From Thalassobius sp034670005 (GTDB taxonomy: Bacteria > Pseudomonadota > Alphaproteobacteria > Rhodobacterales > Rhodobacteraceae), in NCBI RefSeq assembly GCF_034670005.1, contig NZ_JAXMOH010000009.1, forward strand, positions 96,876 to 160,875: a stretch of DNA of 64,000 nucleotides. The letters run 5' to 3'. This document shows positions 18,096 to 27,519 of this stretch, one piece after another. The position numbers and the translations under genes were made by a program. Under the pieces are notes generated by a model. That model worked only from the letters and a program-made list of their open reading frames with translations, was not told the origin of the DNA and did no database searches. Numbering within the stretch: position 1 is the stretch's first letter; the number at the start of each line of letters is the position of its first letter.

Positions 18096-19100
18096 ATGAG
18101 CGAGACATCTTACATCGAAATGGAACAGGTGCCCAAGGCCCTGCGCCCGATGATCGAGGCAATATGCCGGGTCGGGTCTGAACTGAGCGTTCAAATCGCG
18201 CGTGGCCCATTGGAAGAGCGGCATGGCGCTGAACTTGGTTCGAATACCGACGGCGATACCCAGAAAGCGCTGGACGTGATCGCAGATAAAGCCTTTGCCC
18301 GCGCACTGCGCGGCACTGGTGTGCGCCATTACGCATCCGAAGAACGCGAAACCGTCGAAGTTCTGGACCCCGCCGGAGACTTCGCACTGGCCATTGATCC
18401 GCTGGACGGGTCGTCGAATATCGACGTGAACGTGTCCATCGGCACAATCTTTTCGATCTATCCCGCCCGCGAGATCCCCGACGATAGCTTCCTGCGATCA
18501 AGCGAAGAACAGATCGCGGCGGGCTATCTGATCTATGGACCGCAAACCACTTTGATGGTCACCTTTGGCAATGGCGTCCTGCAATATGTCCGCGACCCGC
18601 TGGACGGCAGGTTCAAACTGACCGTTCAGAACCTGACCATTCCAGAAGGCGCCCGTGAATTCGCAATAAATGCGTCGAATTACCGGCATTGGTCGAAGCC
18701 GATCCGGGCCTATATCGACGATTGCCTCGCAGGGGTCGAAGGGCCGCGCGACAAGAATTTCAATATGCGTTGGGTCGCCTCCCTGGTGGCGGAAACCCAT
18801 CGCATTCTGACCCGGGGCGGTATTTTTCTCTATCCCTCCGATGACCGCCCCGGGTACGAACAGGGTCGTTTACGCATGGTCTATGAATGCGCTCCAATCG
18901 CCATGCTGGTGGAACAGGCAGGCGGTCAGGCCAGTTCGGGCTGCGATCGTTTGCTGGGCCAATCCGCCGAAACGCTGCACGCCCGCACACCGCTGATTTT
19001 CGGATCAGCAGACAAGGTCAGCCGGGTCTGCGCCTATCACGATCTTCCGGAACAAGAAGTCTCCGCCCTGTTTGGCAATCGCGGCCTGTTCCGCGCCTGA
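18096..19100 (+). CDS. cbbF: Fructose-1,6-bisphosphatase class I
   Basis: A 334-residue enzyme hydrolysing fructose 1,6-bisphosphate (and sedoheptulose 1,7-bisphosphate in the Calvin cycle). The metal/phosphate signature is AIDPLDGSSNIDVNVSIGT near residues 98-116; GGIFLYPSD and the Arg/Tyr-rich segment RPGYEQGRLRMVYE follow. ATG at 18096 is favoured over a TTG 6 bases upstream. It is the first gene of the operon; cbbP begins 10 bp after its stop. Confidence 0.94.
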   Translation: MSETSYIEMEQVPKALRPMIEAICRVGSELSVQIARGPLEERHGAELGSNTDGDTQKALDVIADKAFARALRGTGVRHYASEERETVEVLDPAGDFALAIDPLDGSSNIDVNVSIGTIFSIYPAREIPDDSFLRSSEEQIAAGYLIYGPQTTLMVTFGNGVLQYVRDPLDGRFKLTVQNLTIPEGAREFAINASNYRHWSKPIRAYIDDCLAGVEGPRDKNFNMRWVASLVAETHRILTRGGIFLYPSDDRPGYEQGRLRMVYECAPIAMLVEQAGGQASSGCDRLLGQSAETLHARTPLIFGSADKVSRVCAYHDLPEQEVSALFGNRGLFRA

Positions 19101-19110
19101 GGAATGCAAA

Positions 19111-19983
19111 ATGTCTAAAAAACATCCCATCATTTCGGTGACCGGGTCTTCCGGCGCTGGCACCACCACCGTCAAAAGCACCTTCGATCAGATTTTTCGC
19201 CGCGAAGGGGTCAACGCCGTATCCATCGAGGGTGACGCGTTCCACCGCTACGACCGCGCCTCGATGAAGGCGGAACTGGAACGCCGTTACGCAGAGGGCG
19301 ACGCCACCTTCAGCCATTTTTCTTATGACGCCAACGAATTGGCCAAGCTCGAAGACGTGTTCCGCACCTATGGCAAAACCGGCAAGGGCGAAACCCGTCA
19401 CTATGTGCATGATAACGATGAAGCCGAACGCTGGGGCTCGCCCCCCGGCACTTTCACCGACTGGGCTCCGTTCGAGGACGATTCCGACCTGCTGTTCTAC
19501 GAAGGGCTACATGGCGCGGTGGTCAATGACGAGGTAAATCTGGCGCAACATGCCGACCTGAAAATTGGCGTGGTGCCGGTGATCAACCTCGAATGGACCC
19601 AGAAAATTCACCGCGACAAGGATAAACGCGGTTACACGACCGAAGCCGTCACCGACACCATCCTGCGCCGGATGCACGCATATGTTCACTGTATCTGCCC
19701 GCAATTTGTCGAGACGGATGTGAACTTCCAGCGCGTACCGGTGGTCGATACTTCGAACCCGTTCTGTGCCCGCTGGATCCCGACTGCCGACGAAAGCCTG
19801 GTGGTGATCCGCTTCAAGAACCCGCGCGGCATCGATTTCCCTTACCTGACCTCGATGATCCAGGGCAGCTGGATGAGCCGCGCCAATTCCATCGTCATTC
19901 CCGGCGGCAAGATGGATTTGGCGATGCAGTTGATCTTTACCCCGATGATCGACCGGCTGGTCCGTGAATCAAAGCGCGCCTGA
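19111..19983 (+). CDS. cbbP: Phosphoribulokinase
   Basis: A 290-residue kinase of the bacterial (short, octameric) class that makes ribulose 1,5-bisphosphate. The nucleotide loop is GSSGAGTTTVK at residues 12-22, with TTT replacing the usual GKT, which is normal for purple-bacterial PRK. The catalytic aspartate lies in SIEGDAFHRYDR, and FYEGLHG carries a further active-site acid. ATG at 19111 is chosen because upstream in-frame starts overlap cbbF. Confidence 0.95.
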   Translation: MSKKHPIISVTGSSGAGTTTVKSTFDQIFRREGVNAVSIEGDAFHRYDRASMKAELERRYAEGDATFSHFSYDANELAKLEDVFRTYGKTGKGETRHYVHDNDEAERWGSPPGTFTDWAPFEDDSDLLFYEGLHGAVVNDEVNLAQHADLKIGVVPVINLEWTQKIHRDKDKRGYTTEAVTDTILRRMHAYVHCICPQFVETDVNFQRVPVVDTSNPFCARWIPTADESLVVIRFKNPRGIDFPYLTSMIQGSWMSRANSIVIPGGKMDLAMQLIFTPMIDRLVRESKRA

Positions 19984-19994
19984 GGAGATACCAA

Positions 19995-21977
19995 ATGAAT
20001 TTGCAGAGCCCCGTTTCAGTATCCGAACAGGTCATGGCTAATGCCATCCGCGTGCTTTCAATAGATGCCGTTCAGGCGGCCAATTCCGGTCACCCCGGTG
20101 CCCCGATGGGATTAGCCGATGTGGCAACCGTGCTGTTCAACCGCTTCATGCGGATCGATCCTGCCGATCATAAATGGCCCGACCGCGACCGCTTCGTGCT
20201 GAGCGCCGGGCATGGGTCGATACTGGTCTACGCGATCAATCACCTGCTGGGCTATGACGATATGGACATCGACCAGCTGCGCAACTTCCGCCAGATGGGA
20301 TACCGCACCGCAGGTCACCCCGAATACGGCCACGCCAAGGGGATCGAGACGACCACCGGCCCGCTGGGTCAGGGCATCGCCACCGCCGTTGGCATGGCGT
20401 TGGCCGAACGAATGCAGAATGCCCGGTTTGGCGACGCGCTGGTCGATCACTACACTTACGTGATCGCCGGTGACGGCTGCCTGATGGAAGGCATCAGCCA
20501 CGAAGCGATCGATTTCGCCGGGCATATGAAGCTGGGCCGGATGATCGTGTTCTGGGACGACAACAAGATCACCATAGACGGGTCGACCGACCTGTCCACC
20601 TCGACCGATCAGCAGGCGCGGTTCGCAGCGGCGGGTTGGCATGTGCAGTCGGTCGACGGCCATGACCACGACGCCATTGCCGCCGCCATCGACGCGGCAC
20701 GCGCCGACGACAGGCCGTCAATGATCGCCTGCCGCACGGTGATCGGCAAGGGCGCCCCCAACAAGGGTGGCAGCCACAAGGTGCACGGATCACCCCTGGG
20801 CGAGAACGAGGTCGCCGCGACGCGCGCCGCACTGGACTGGCCCTACCCCGCCTTCGAGGTCCCCGAAGAGATCAAGGCTGCCTGGGAACGGATCGCCGCG
20901 AATGGCGCGCGGCTTCGCAAGGGCTGGCAGGAGCGGCTCGACGCGTCCCCCGCCCAGGACGATTTCACCAAATCCATCGCCGCGCCGGACAGCGCCGCGC
21001 TCGATGCCGCGATGAACGCTTACAAGGCCCGCCTGTCGGCGGATCAGCCCAAGGTCGCCACTCGCAAGGCCAGCGAAATGGCGCTGGAGGTGGTCAATGC
21101 CACCCTGCCCAACACCATCGGCGGCTCGGCCGACCTGACTGGATCGAACAACACGCTCACCAGTGATATGCGCCCGGTCAGCAGCGATGATTACAGTGGC
21201 GATTACATCCATTACGGCATTCGCGAACACGGCATGGCCGCTGCGATGAACGGTATCGCTCTTCATGGCGGTTTCGTGCCCTATGGCGGCACCTTTCTGG
21301 TCTTTGCCGATTACTGCCGCCCGGCGATCCGCCTGTCGGCGCTGATGGGGGTGCCCGTCACCCATGTGATGACGCATGACAGTATCGGCTTGGGCGAAGA
21401 CGGTCCGACCCACCAGCCGGTGGAAACCATCGCGTCCTTGCGCGCCATGCCCAATCTGAACGTGATCCGACCCGCCGACGCGGTGGAAACCGCCGAGGCC
21501 TGGCAGATCGCCGCCGGGTCCGCCAGCACCCCCACTGTGCTGTGCCTGTCGCGGCAGGGGCTGCCGACCCTGCGCACCGCCCATACGGATGCCAACCTGA
21601 CCGCCCGCGGCGCATATGTGCTGCGTGAAACGCCCAAGCGCGACGTCACCCTGATCGCCACCGGGTCCGAGGTTGAGCTGGCTATGAAGGCCGCCGACCT
21701 GCTGGCCGAAAAGGGCGTTCAGGCGGCGGTGGTCTCTGCCCCCAGTTTCGAGCTGTTCGCCGCGCAGGACGACGCCTATCGCGCGCAAGTGCTGGGCGAC
21801 GCCCCCCGCGTCGGGATCGAAGCCGCCGTGCGGATGAGCTGGGGCCGGATGCTGCGCCCCGAGGACGAGTTCGTTGGCATGGACAGCTTCGGCGCCTCCG
21901 CCCCTGCGCCTGCGCTTTATGAACATTTCGGCATCACGCCGCAGGCCGCCGCCGATACGGCGCTGGCCCTTCTGTGA
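19995..21977 (+). CDS. cbbT: Transketolase
   Basis: A 660-residue thiamine diphosphate enzyme transferring two-carbon units in RuBP regeneration. The TPP/Mg motif begins GDGCLMEGISHEA near 155; NSGHPGAPMG near 33 and GPLGQG near 115 are substrate/cofactor loops; the pyrimidine domain has GIREHGMAAAMNG near 410. It is 11 bp after cbbP, with GAGG before the ATG. Confidence 0.95.
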   Translation: MNLQSPVSVSEQVMANAIRVLSIDAVQAANSGHPGAPMGLADVATVLFNRFMRIDPADHKWPDRDRFVLSAGHGSILVYAINHLLGYDDMDIDQLRNFRQMGYRTAGHPEYGHAKGIETTTGPLGQGIATAVGMALAERMQNARFGDALVDHYTYVIAGDGCLMEGISHEAIDFAGHMKLGRMIVFWDDNKITIDGSTDLSTSTDQQARFAAAGWHVQSVDGHDHDAIAAAIDAARADDRPSMIACRTVIGKGAPNKGGSHKVHGSPLGENEVAATRAALDWPYPAFEVPEEIKAAWERIAANGARLRKGWQERLDASPAQDDFTKSIAAPDSAALDAAMNAYKARLSADQPKVATRKASEMALEVVNATLPNTIGGSADLTGSNNTLTSDMRPVSSDDYSGDYIHYGIREHGMAAAMNGIALHGGFVPYGGTFLVFADYCRPAIRLSALMGVPVTHVMTHDSIGLGEDGPTHQPVETIASLRAMPNLNVIRPADAVETAEAWQIAAGSASTPTVLCLSRQGLPTLRTAHTDANLTARGAYVLRETPKRDVTLIATGSEVELAMKAADLLAEKGVQAAVVSAPSFELFAAQDDAYRAQVLGDAPRVGIEAAVRMSWGRMLRPEDEFVGMDSFGASAPAPALYEHFGITPQAAADTALALL

Positions 21978-21998
21978 CCGCAAAAAGACGAGGATGAT

Positions 21999-23003
21999 AT
22001 GACTGTCAAAGTAGCCATCAACGGGTTCGGTCGCATCGGGCGATGCACCTTTTCCCACATCGCCGAAAGCGGCCGCAACGATATCGAGGTCGTGGCGATC
22101 AACGCCACCGGCCCGATCGAGACCACCGCGCATCTGCTGCGCTACGACTCTGTCCATGGCAGATTCCCCGGCGATATCCGGGTCGAGGGCGACACGATCG
22201 ACGTCGGCAACGGCCCGATCAAAGTCTATTCCACCTATGATCCCAGCGAACTGGACTGGAACGGCGTCGACGTTGTGCTGGAATGCACCGGCAAGTTCAA
22301 TTCCAAGGACCAAAGCCAGGTTCACATGCAGCAGGGCGCGAAATCGGTATTGATCTCGGCCCCTGCCAAGGGCGTCGACCGGACCGTGGTGTTCGGCGTC
22401 AATCACCGCGACCTGTTGCGCAGCGACACGGTGATTTCCAACGGGTCCTGCACCACCAATTGCCTGGCCCCGATGGCAAAGGTGCTCAACGACGCAATCG
22501 GCATCGAAAGTGGCATCATGACCACGGTGCATTCCTATACCGGCGATCAGCCGACGCTGGACCGGCGCCACCCCGATCTCTATCGCGCCCGCGCTGCTGC
22601 CTTGAGCATGATCCCCACCTCGACCGGCGCTGCCAAAGCAATCGGAGAGGTCCTGCCCGAGCTGAAAGGCAAATTGGACGGGTCCGCTATCCGCGTCCCC
22701 ACCCCCAATGTCAGCGCCGTCGATCTGACCTTCCGCGCGGGCAGGGATGTCAGCGCAAGCGACATAAATGCCATCATTGCCGAAGCCGCGAACGGTCATA
22801 TGCAAAACATCATCAGCTATGAAACCGAACCCAAGGTTTCGATCGACTACAATCACGAAACCCATTCCTGCAACTTTGCCAGCGATCAGACCAAAGTCAT
22901 GGGCGGCCGTCTGGTCCGGGTGCTGGCCTGGTATGACAATGAATGGGGCTTCTCTTGCCGCATGGCCGACAACGCCGCCCATCTGGGCCGGATCTTGACC
23001 TGA
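21999..23003 (+). CDS. cbbG: Glyceraldehyde-3-phosphate dehydrogenase
   Basis: A 334-residue type I GAPDH. The NAD fold INGFGRIGR is at the N-terminus and the catalytic cysteine lies in SNGSCTTNCLAP near residue 152-155, with the partner histidine in the SYTGDQ segment. It reduces 1,3-bisphosphoglycerate in the Calvin direction. Confidence 0.95.
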   Translation: MTVKVAINGFGRIGRCTFSHIAESGRNDIEVVAINATGPIETTAHLLRYDSVHGRFPGDIRVEGDTIDVGNGPIKVYSTYDPSELDWNGVDVVLECTGKFNSKDQSQVHMQQGAKSVLISAPAKGVDRTVVFGVNHRDLLRSDTVISNGSCTTNCLAPMAKVLNDAIGIESGIMTTVHSYTGDQPTLDRRHPDLYRARAAALSMIPTSTGAAKAIGEVLPELKGKLDGSAIRVPTPNVSAVDLTFRAGRDVSASDINAIIAEAANGHMQNIISYETEPKVSIDYNHETHSCNFASDQTKVMGGRLVRVLAWYDNEWGFSCRMADNAAHLGRILT

Positions 23004-23026
23004 ATCCATCTGAAGGAGGGAAACCA

Positions 23027-24109
23027 ATGGCATTTATCACACTCAGACAGCTTCTGGATCACGCCGCCGAACACGGCTATGGCGTGCCAGCTTTCAACAT
23101 CAACAACATGGAACAGGGGCTTGCGATCATGCAGGCGGCGTCGAAGACCGACGCGCCGGTGATCCTGCAGGCCAGCCGTGGCGCGCGGTCCTATGCCGGC
23201 GATATCATGCTGCGCCACATGGTGACGGCACTGGTCGAAATGTTCCCCGACGTACCGGTCTGCCTGCATCAGGATCACGGCAATAACGAAGCCACCTGCC
23301 TGAGCGCGATCCGGCACGGGTTTACGTCGGTGATGATGGACGGCTCGCTGGAAGCGGACATGAAGACGCCCGCCTCCTACGATTACAATGTCGACATCAC
23401 CAAGCGGGTCAGCGACGCCGCCCATTGGGTCGGAGCCAGCGTCGAGGGTGAACTGGGCGTGTTGGGCAGCCTTGAAACCGGCGAAGCGGGCGAAGAGGAC
23501 GGATCCGGCGCGGTCGGCAAGCTGAGCCAGGACCAATTGCTGACCGACCCCGATCAGGCGGTCGATTTCGTACTGAAGACAGAATGCGACGCGTTGGCCA
23601 TCGCCTGTGGCACCAGCCACGGAGCCTATAAGTTCAGCCGCAAACCCACCGGCGATATCCTGTCGATGGCCACCATTGCCGCGATCCATGACAAACTGCC
23701 AAACACCCATCTGGTGATGCATGGATCAAGTTCGGTGCCGCAGGATTTACAGGACATCATCAATGCCTATGGCGGCGAGATGCCGCAAACCTATGGCGTG
23801 CCGGTCGAGGAAATCGAAAAAGGCATCAAGATGGGCGTGCGTAAGGTCAATATCGACACCGATTGCCGGATGGCGATGACCGGCCAGTTCCGCAAGATCG
23901 CGCAGGAAAAACCGTCCGAATTCGATCCGCGCAAATTCCTGATCCCTGCGATGGACGCGCTGGAGGATCTGTGCCGCGACCGGTTCGAACGCTTCGGCAC
24001 CGCCGGTCACGCCGCTTCGATCAAACCCATTCCGTTGGATGACATGGCCCGACGTTACGCCGATGGCAGCCTGTCGCCCCAAACTGCCCGCTCGCAAGCG
24101 GCCGCTTAA
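23027..24109 (+). CDS. cbbA: Fructose/sedoheptulose bisphosphate aldolase class II
   Basis: A 360-residue zinc aldolase. Metal-binding histidines occur in CLHQDHGN, GTSHGAYKF and LVMHGSSS, and the phosphate loop is in KVNIDTDCRMAMT. The length and the CbbA-specific C-terminal part fit the Calvin-Benson subfamily that also makes sedoheptulose bisphosphate. ATG at 23027 follows AAGGAGGG; the longer open frame upstream overlaps cbbG and is discarded. Confidence 0.95.
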   Translation: MAFITLRQLLDHAAEHGYGVPAFNINNMEQGLAIMQAASKTDAPVILQASRGARSYAGDIMLRHMVTALVEMFPDVPVCLHQDHGNNEATCLSAIRHGFTSVMMDGSLEADMKTPASYDYNVDITKRVSDAAHWVGASVEGELGVLGSLETGEAGEEDGSGAVGKLSQDQLLTDPDQAVDFVLKTECDALAIACGTSHGAYKFSRKPTGDILSMATIAAIHDKLPNTHLVMHGSSSVPQDLQDIINAYGGEMPQTYGVPVEEIEKGIKMGVRKVNIDTDCRMAMTGQFRKIAQEKPSEFDPRKFLIPAMDALEDLCRDRFERFGTAGHAASIKPIPLDDMARRYADGSLSPQTARSQAAA

Positions 24110-24126
24110 CCGAGGAGAAGTCAAAC

Positions 24127-25515
24127 ATGGATCAATCAAACCGTTATGCCCGTCTGGACCTGACCGAAGCCGACCTGATCGCCGGGGGACGTCATGTTCT
24201 GGTCGCCTATCATATGAAACCAAAACCCGGATATGGCGGCTATCTTGAAACCGCCGCGCATTTCGCTGCCGAAAGCTCGACCGGGACCAATGTGGATGTA
24301 TCGACCACCGACGATTTCACCCGCGGCGTCGATGCCTTGGTCTATGAAATCGACCCGGACAAGGAACTGATGAAAATCGCCTATCCGGTGGACCTGTTCG
24401 ACCGCAATATCATCGACGGGCGCGCGATGATCTGTTCCTTTCTGACGTTGGCAATCGGCAACAATCAGGGCATGGGCGACGTCGAATATGCCAAAATGCA
24501 CGATTTCTACGTGCCGCCTGCCTATCTGCGCCTGTTCGATGGCCCCTCGACCACTATCGCCGATATGTGGCGGGTGCTGGGCCGGCCCCATGTTGATGGC
24601 GGTTTCGTCGTCGGCACCATCATCAAGCCCAAGCTGGGCCTGCGGCCGCAACCCTTTGCAGATGCCTGTTACGATTTCTGGCTCGGTGGCGACTTCATCA
24701 AGAATGATGAACCGCAGGGCAACCAGATTTTCGCGCCGATGAAGGAAACCATCACGCTGGTCGCCGATGCGATGAAACGGGCGCAGGATGCGACCGGCCA
24801 GGCCAAGCTGTTTTCGGCCAATATCACCGCTGACGATCCGTTTGAAATGATCGCGCGTGCCGAATTCATTCTGGAAACCTTCGGCGAAAACGCCGACCAT
24901 GTCGCCTTTTTGGTCGATGGCTATGTCACCGGACCGGCAGCGATCACCACCGCGCGGCGCCAGTTCCCCCGTCAGTACCTGCATTATCACCGTGCCGGCC
25001 ACGGCGCCGTGACCTCGCCGCAGGCCAAGCGCGGCTACACCGCCTTCGTGCTGTCGAAAATGGCGCGGATGCAGGGGGCAAGCGGGATTCATGTCGGCAC
25101 CATGGGCTTTGGTAAAATGGAGGGCGAAAACAGCGACCGCGCGATTGCCTACATGATCACCGAAGACAGCGCCGACGGACCCTATTTCCATCAGGAATGG
25201 CACGGCATGGCACCGACCACCCCGATCATTTCGGGCGGGATGAATGCGCTGCGGATGCCCGGCTTCTTCGAAAACCTCGGTCATTCCAATCTGGTCATGA
25301 CCGCTGGCGGCGGCAGCTTCGGTCATATCGACGGGGCAGCATCGGGTGCGATTTCGCTGCGTCAGGCCGAACAGTGCTGGAAAGAAGGTGCTGATCCGCT
25401 CGAATTCGCCAAAGATCACAAGGAATTCGCCCGCGCCTTCGAAAGCTTCACCAGTGATGCAGACAAACTGTACCCCAACTGGCGCGAAGCGCTGCGGATC
25501 AATTCCGCTGCCTGA
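24127..25515 (+). CDS. cbbM: Ribulose-1,5-bisphosphate carboxylase, form II
   Basis: A 462-residue form II RuBisCO (large subunits only, no small-subunit gene nearby). The catalytic lysine is in TIIKPKLGLRP, the carbamylated lysine and metal ligands in GGDFIKNDEPQ, the base histidine in HYHRAGHGA, the loop 6 lysine in GFGKMEGEN and phosphate binding in SGGMNA and TAGGGSFGH. Form II enzymes suit low-O2, high-CO2 conditions, so the host probably fixes CO2 when oxygen is low or as an electron sink. A hairpin follows the stop. Confidence 0.97.
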   Translation: MDQSNRYARLDLTEADLIAGGRHVLVAYHMKPKPGYGGYLETAAHFAAESSTGTNVDVSTTDDFTRGVDALVYEIDPDKELMKIAYPVDLFDRNIIDGRAMICSFLTLAIGNNQGMGDVEYAKMHDFYVPPAYLRLFDGPSTTIADMWRVLGRPHVDGGFVVGTIIKPKLGLRPQPFADACYDFWLGGDFIKNDEPQGNQIFAPMKETITLVADAMKRAQDATGQAKLFSANITADDPFEMIARAEFILETFGENADHVAFLVDGYVTGPAAITTARRQFPRQYLHYHRAGHGAVTSPQAKRGYTAFVLSKMARMQGASGIHVGTMGFGKMEGENSDRAIAYMITEDSADGPYFHQEWHGMAPTTPIISGGMNALRMPGFFENLGHSNLVMTAGGGSFGHIDGAASGAISLRQAEQCWKEGADPLEFAKDHKEFARAFESFTSDADKLYPNWREALRINSAA

Positions 25516-25519
25516 TACC

Positions 25520-25550
25520 GTTGGGGCGGCACCGCCGCCCCAACCGTTTT
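25520..25550 (+). terminator. Intra-operon hairpin with T tail between cbbM and cbbE
   Basis: A perfect 11-bp GC-rich stem (25520-25530 with 25534-25544, GTTGGGGCGGC arm) with a 3-base loop, followed by CGTTTT. It has the form of an intrinsic terminator but lies inside the operon, so it may stabilise the upstream cbbM mRNA or reduce read-through into cbbE and later genes. Confidence 0.7.
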
Positions 25551-25591
25551 CCGGCCCCGAAAACGCCGCCCGCCCAAAAGGAGAGACTGAT

Positions 25592-26287
25592 ATGAGTTTT
25601 GACCGTTCCCTCAAGATCGCGCCGTCGATCCTGTCCGCCGATTTCGCCAATTTCGGCCAAGAGATCGAAGCGATCGAGGCGCAGGGCTGCGACTGGGTCC
25701 ATGTCGATGTGATGGACGGGCATTTCGTGCCCAACCTGACCTTCGGTCCGCCGCTGTGCAAGGCGATCCGCAAACATATCAACACGGTGATGGACGTGCA
25801 TCTGATGATCGCGCCGGTCGATCCCTATATCGACGCCTTCGCCGAGGCGGGCGCCGACGTGCTGACCGCGCATCTGGAATCCGGGCCGCATATCCATCGC
25901 ACGCTGCAGGCGATCCGCGGCGCAGGCTGCAAGGCCGGTCTGGCGCTGAACCCCGGCACCGGGGTCGAGGATATCGACTACCTTCTCGACATGGTCGACC
26001 TGGTCTGCGTGATGACGGTAAATCCCGGTTTCGGCGGGCAGAAATTCATTCACAGCCAGATCGAGAAGGTGCGGAAATTGCGCGCGATGATCGGCGACCG
26101 GCCCATTCATATCGAAATCGACGGCGGCGTGACGCCTGAAACCGCACCTTTGGTAGTCGAAGCGGGGGCCGATGTTCTGGTCGCCGGATCGGCGGTGTTC
26201 AAGGGCGGATCGGTGGACAACCCGGCACCCTACGGCGACAATATGCGGGCGATCCGTAACTCGGTGGCGTCGCTCAAGGCCGCCTGA
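25592..26287 (+). CDS. cbbE: Ribulose-phosphate 3-epimerase
   Basis: A 231-residue TIM-barrel epimerase interconverting ribulose 5-phosphate and xylulose 5-phosphate. APSILSADFANFG, DWVHVDVMDGHFVPN, MDVHLMI, MTVNPGFGGQKFI and EIDGGV carry the metal histidines and two catalytic aspartates. ATG at 25592 follows AAAAGGAGAG; the longer frame upstream runs back through cbbM and is discarded. Confidence 0.95.
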   Translation: MSFDRSLKIAPSILSADFANFGQEIEAIEAQGCDWVHVDVMDGHFVPNLTFGPPLCKAIRKHINTVMDVHLMIAPVDPYIDAFAEAGADVLTAHLESGPHIHRTLQAIRGAGCKAGLALNPGTGVEDIDYLLDMVDLVCVMTVNPGFGGQKFIHSQIEKVRKLRAMIGDRPIHIEIDGGVTPETAPLVVEAGADVLVAGSAVFKGGSVDNPAPYGDNMRAIRNSVASLKAA

Positions 26288-26308
26288 TTACCCCGGAAGG
26301 ACGAAGAC

Positions 26309-26863
26309 ATGGCTGTGTCGCCCCCGGTCTGCGATTTTGGCTGGCCCGCACCCGATTTTTCCCTGCCCGCCACCGATGGCAAAACCTATCGGCTGTCCGA
26401 TGTAAAAGGCCCGAACGGCACCCTGATCATCTTTATGTGCAACCATTGCCCCTATGTGCTGGCGGTGTTGGACCGCATGCTGCGAGATGCCAAGGACCTG
26501 CAGGCGCTCGGCATCGGGGTCGCGGCGATTTCAGCCAACGATGCCGGGACCTACCCGGCTGACAGTTTCGACAAGATGAACGAATTGGCAAAAGCACACA
26601 GGCTTCCCTTTCCCTATCTCTATGATGAAAGCCAGAGGGTCGCCCGCGCCTATAATGCCTGCTGCACCCCGGATTTCTTTGGTTTCAATTCCAATTTGAG
26701 GCTGCAGTATCGTGGTCGGCTCGATGCGTCGCGCAAATCAGCCGGACCGGCAGATTTGCGCCGTGACCTTTTTGAAGCGATGAAACAAGTGGCGGAAACC
26801 GGCAGAGGCCCCGCCGAACAGATCCCCTCAATGGGATGTTCTATCAAATGGAAGACCGCATAA
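26309..26863 (+). CDS. Thioredoxin-fold AhpC/TSA-like protein within the cbb operon
   Basis: A 184-residue thioredoxin-superfamily protein of the PRX-like group. It starts APDFSLPATDGKTYRLSD, then IIFMCNHCPYV (a CxxC redox motif near residue 46-49), DESQRVARAYNACCTPDFF and a C-terminal CSIKW. No signal peptide is visible, so it is cytosolic. Between cbbE and cbbZ, with a TAATG overlap to cbbZ, it could act in redox control or peroxide protection of Calvin enzymes; this is inference. Confidence 0.82.
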   Translation: MAVSPPVCDFGWPAPDFSLPATDGKTYRLSDVKGPNGTLIIFMCNHCPYVLAVLDRMLRDAKDLQALGIGVAAISANDAGTYPADSFDKMNELAKAHRLPFPYLYDESQRVARAYNACCTPDFFGFNSNLRLQYRGRLDASRKSAGPADLRRDLFEAMKQVAETGRGPAEQIPSMGCSIKWKTA

Positions 26864-27519
26864 TGGCAAGAATTGTTTTCGACCTCGATGGCACGCTGAT
26901 CGACAGCGCGCCAGATATCCGCAGCATCGCCAATCTGATCCTGTCCGAGGACGGGCTGGAACCAATTTCACTTGCCGAAACCATCAGTTTCATCGGCAAC
27001 GGCGCTTCGGTCTTCGTTGAAAAAATGCGCGCGACGCGCGGGATTCCGGACGATAATCATGCACGGCTTCTACAGGCGTTTCAGGACCGGTATGACAGCC
27101 ATTTCGATCTGACCGCGCCTTATCCCAATGTGCGTGAAGCACTGGCGCATCTGCGCGGTGACGGGCACCGGCTGGGTCTGTGTACCAACAAGCCGATGCA
27201 CGCAACGCGGGCGGTACTGTCGCATCTGACGCTGAACGATCCCTGGAACGTGATCTATGGCGGCGATAGCCTGGCTCAACGTAAACCGGACCCGGCGCCG
27301 TTGCTGGCGGCTCTTGCCGAATTGGGCGATGGTCTCTGCCTTTATGTCGGCGATAGCGAGGTCGATGCGGAAACGGCAGAACGGGCCGGGGTGCCATTCC
27401 TGCTGTTCACAGAAGGTTATCGCAAGACGCCGGTGGACCAGTTGACCCATCGGGCAACTTTTGCCGATTTCGCCGACCTGCCGGCGCTTGTTCAATCGCA
27501 ACTGGCCGTACTGGCATGA
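26863..27519 (+). CDS. cbbZ: Phosphoglycolate phosphatase
   Basis: A 218-residue HAD phosphatase. Motif I is FDLDGTLIDS at the N-terminus, motif II LCTNKP, the motif III lysine is in QRKPDPAPL, and motif IV is VGDSEVD. It removes 2-phosphoglycolate formed by RuBisCO oxygenation. ATG at 26863 overlaps the preceding stop (TAATG) and is chosen over an in-frame start 27 bases upstream. The next gene overlaps by 4 bases. Confidence 0.92.
   Translation: MARIVFDLDGTLIDSAPDIRSIANLILSEDGLEPISLAETISFIGNGASVFVEKMRATRGIPDDNHARLLQAFQDRYDSHFDLTAPYPNVREALAHLRGDGHRLGLCTNKPMHATRAVLSHLTLNDPWNVIYGGDSLAQRKPDPAPLLAALAELGDGLCLYVGDSEVDAETAERAGVPFLLFTEGYRKTPVDQLTHRATFADFADLPALVQSQLAVLA

Noticed and set aside
20790..23033. 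747-codon open frame antisense to cbbT and cbbG
   Set aside because: A high-GC shadow frame; its composition (His, Gln, Arg, Gly rich) has no domain, and the plus strand encodes two clear enzymes.
24136..25785. 549-codon frame antisense to cbbM
   Set aside because: Shadow of the RuBisCO gene, with no recognisable domain.
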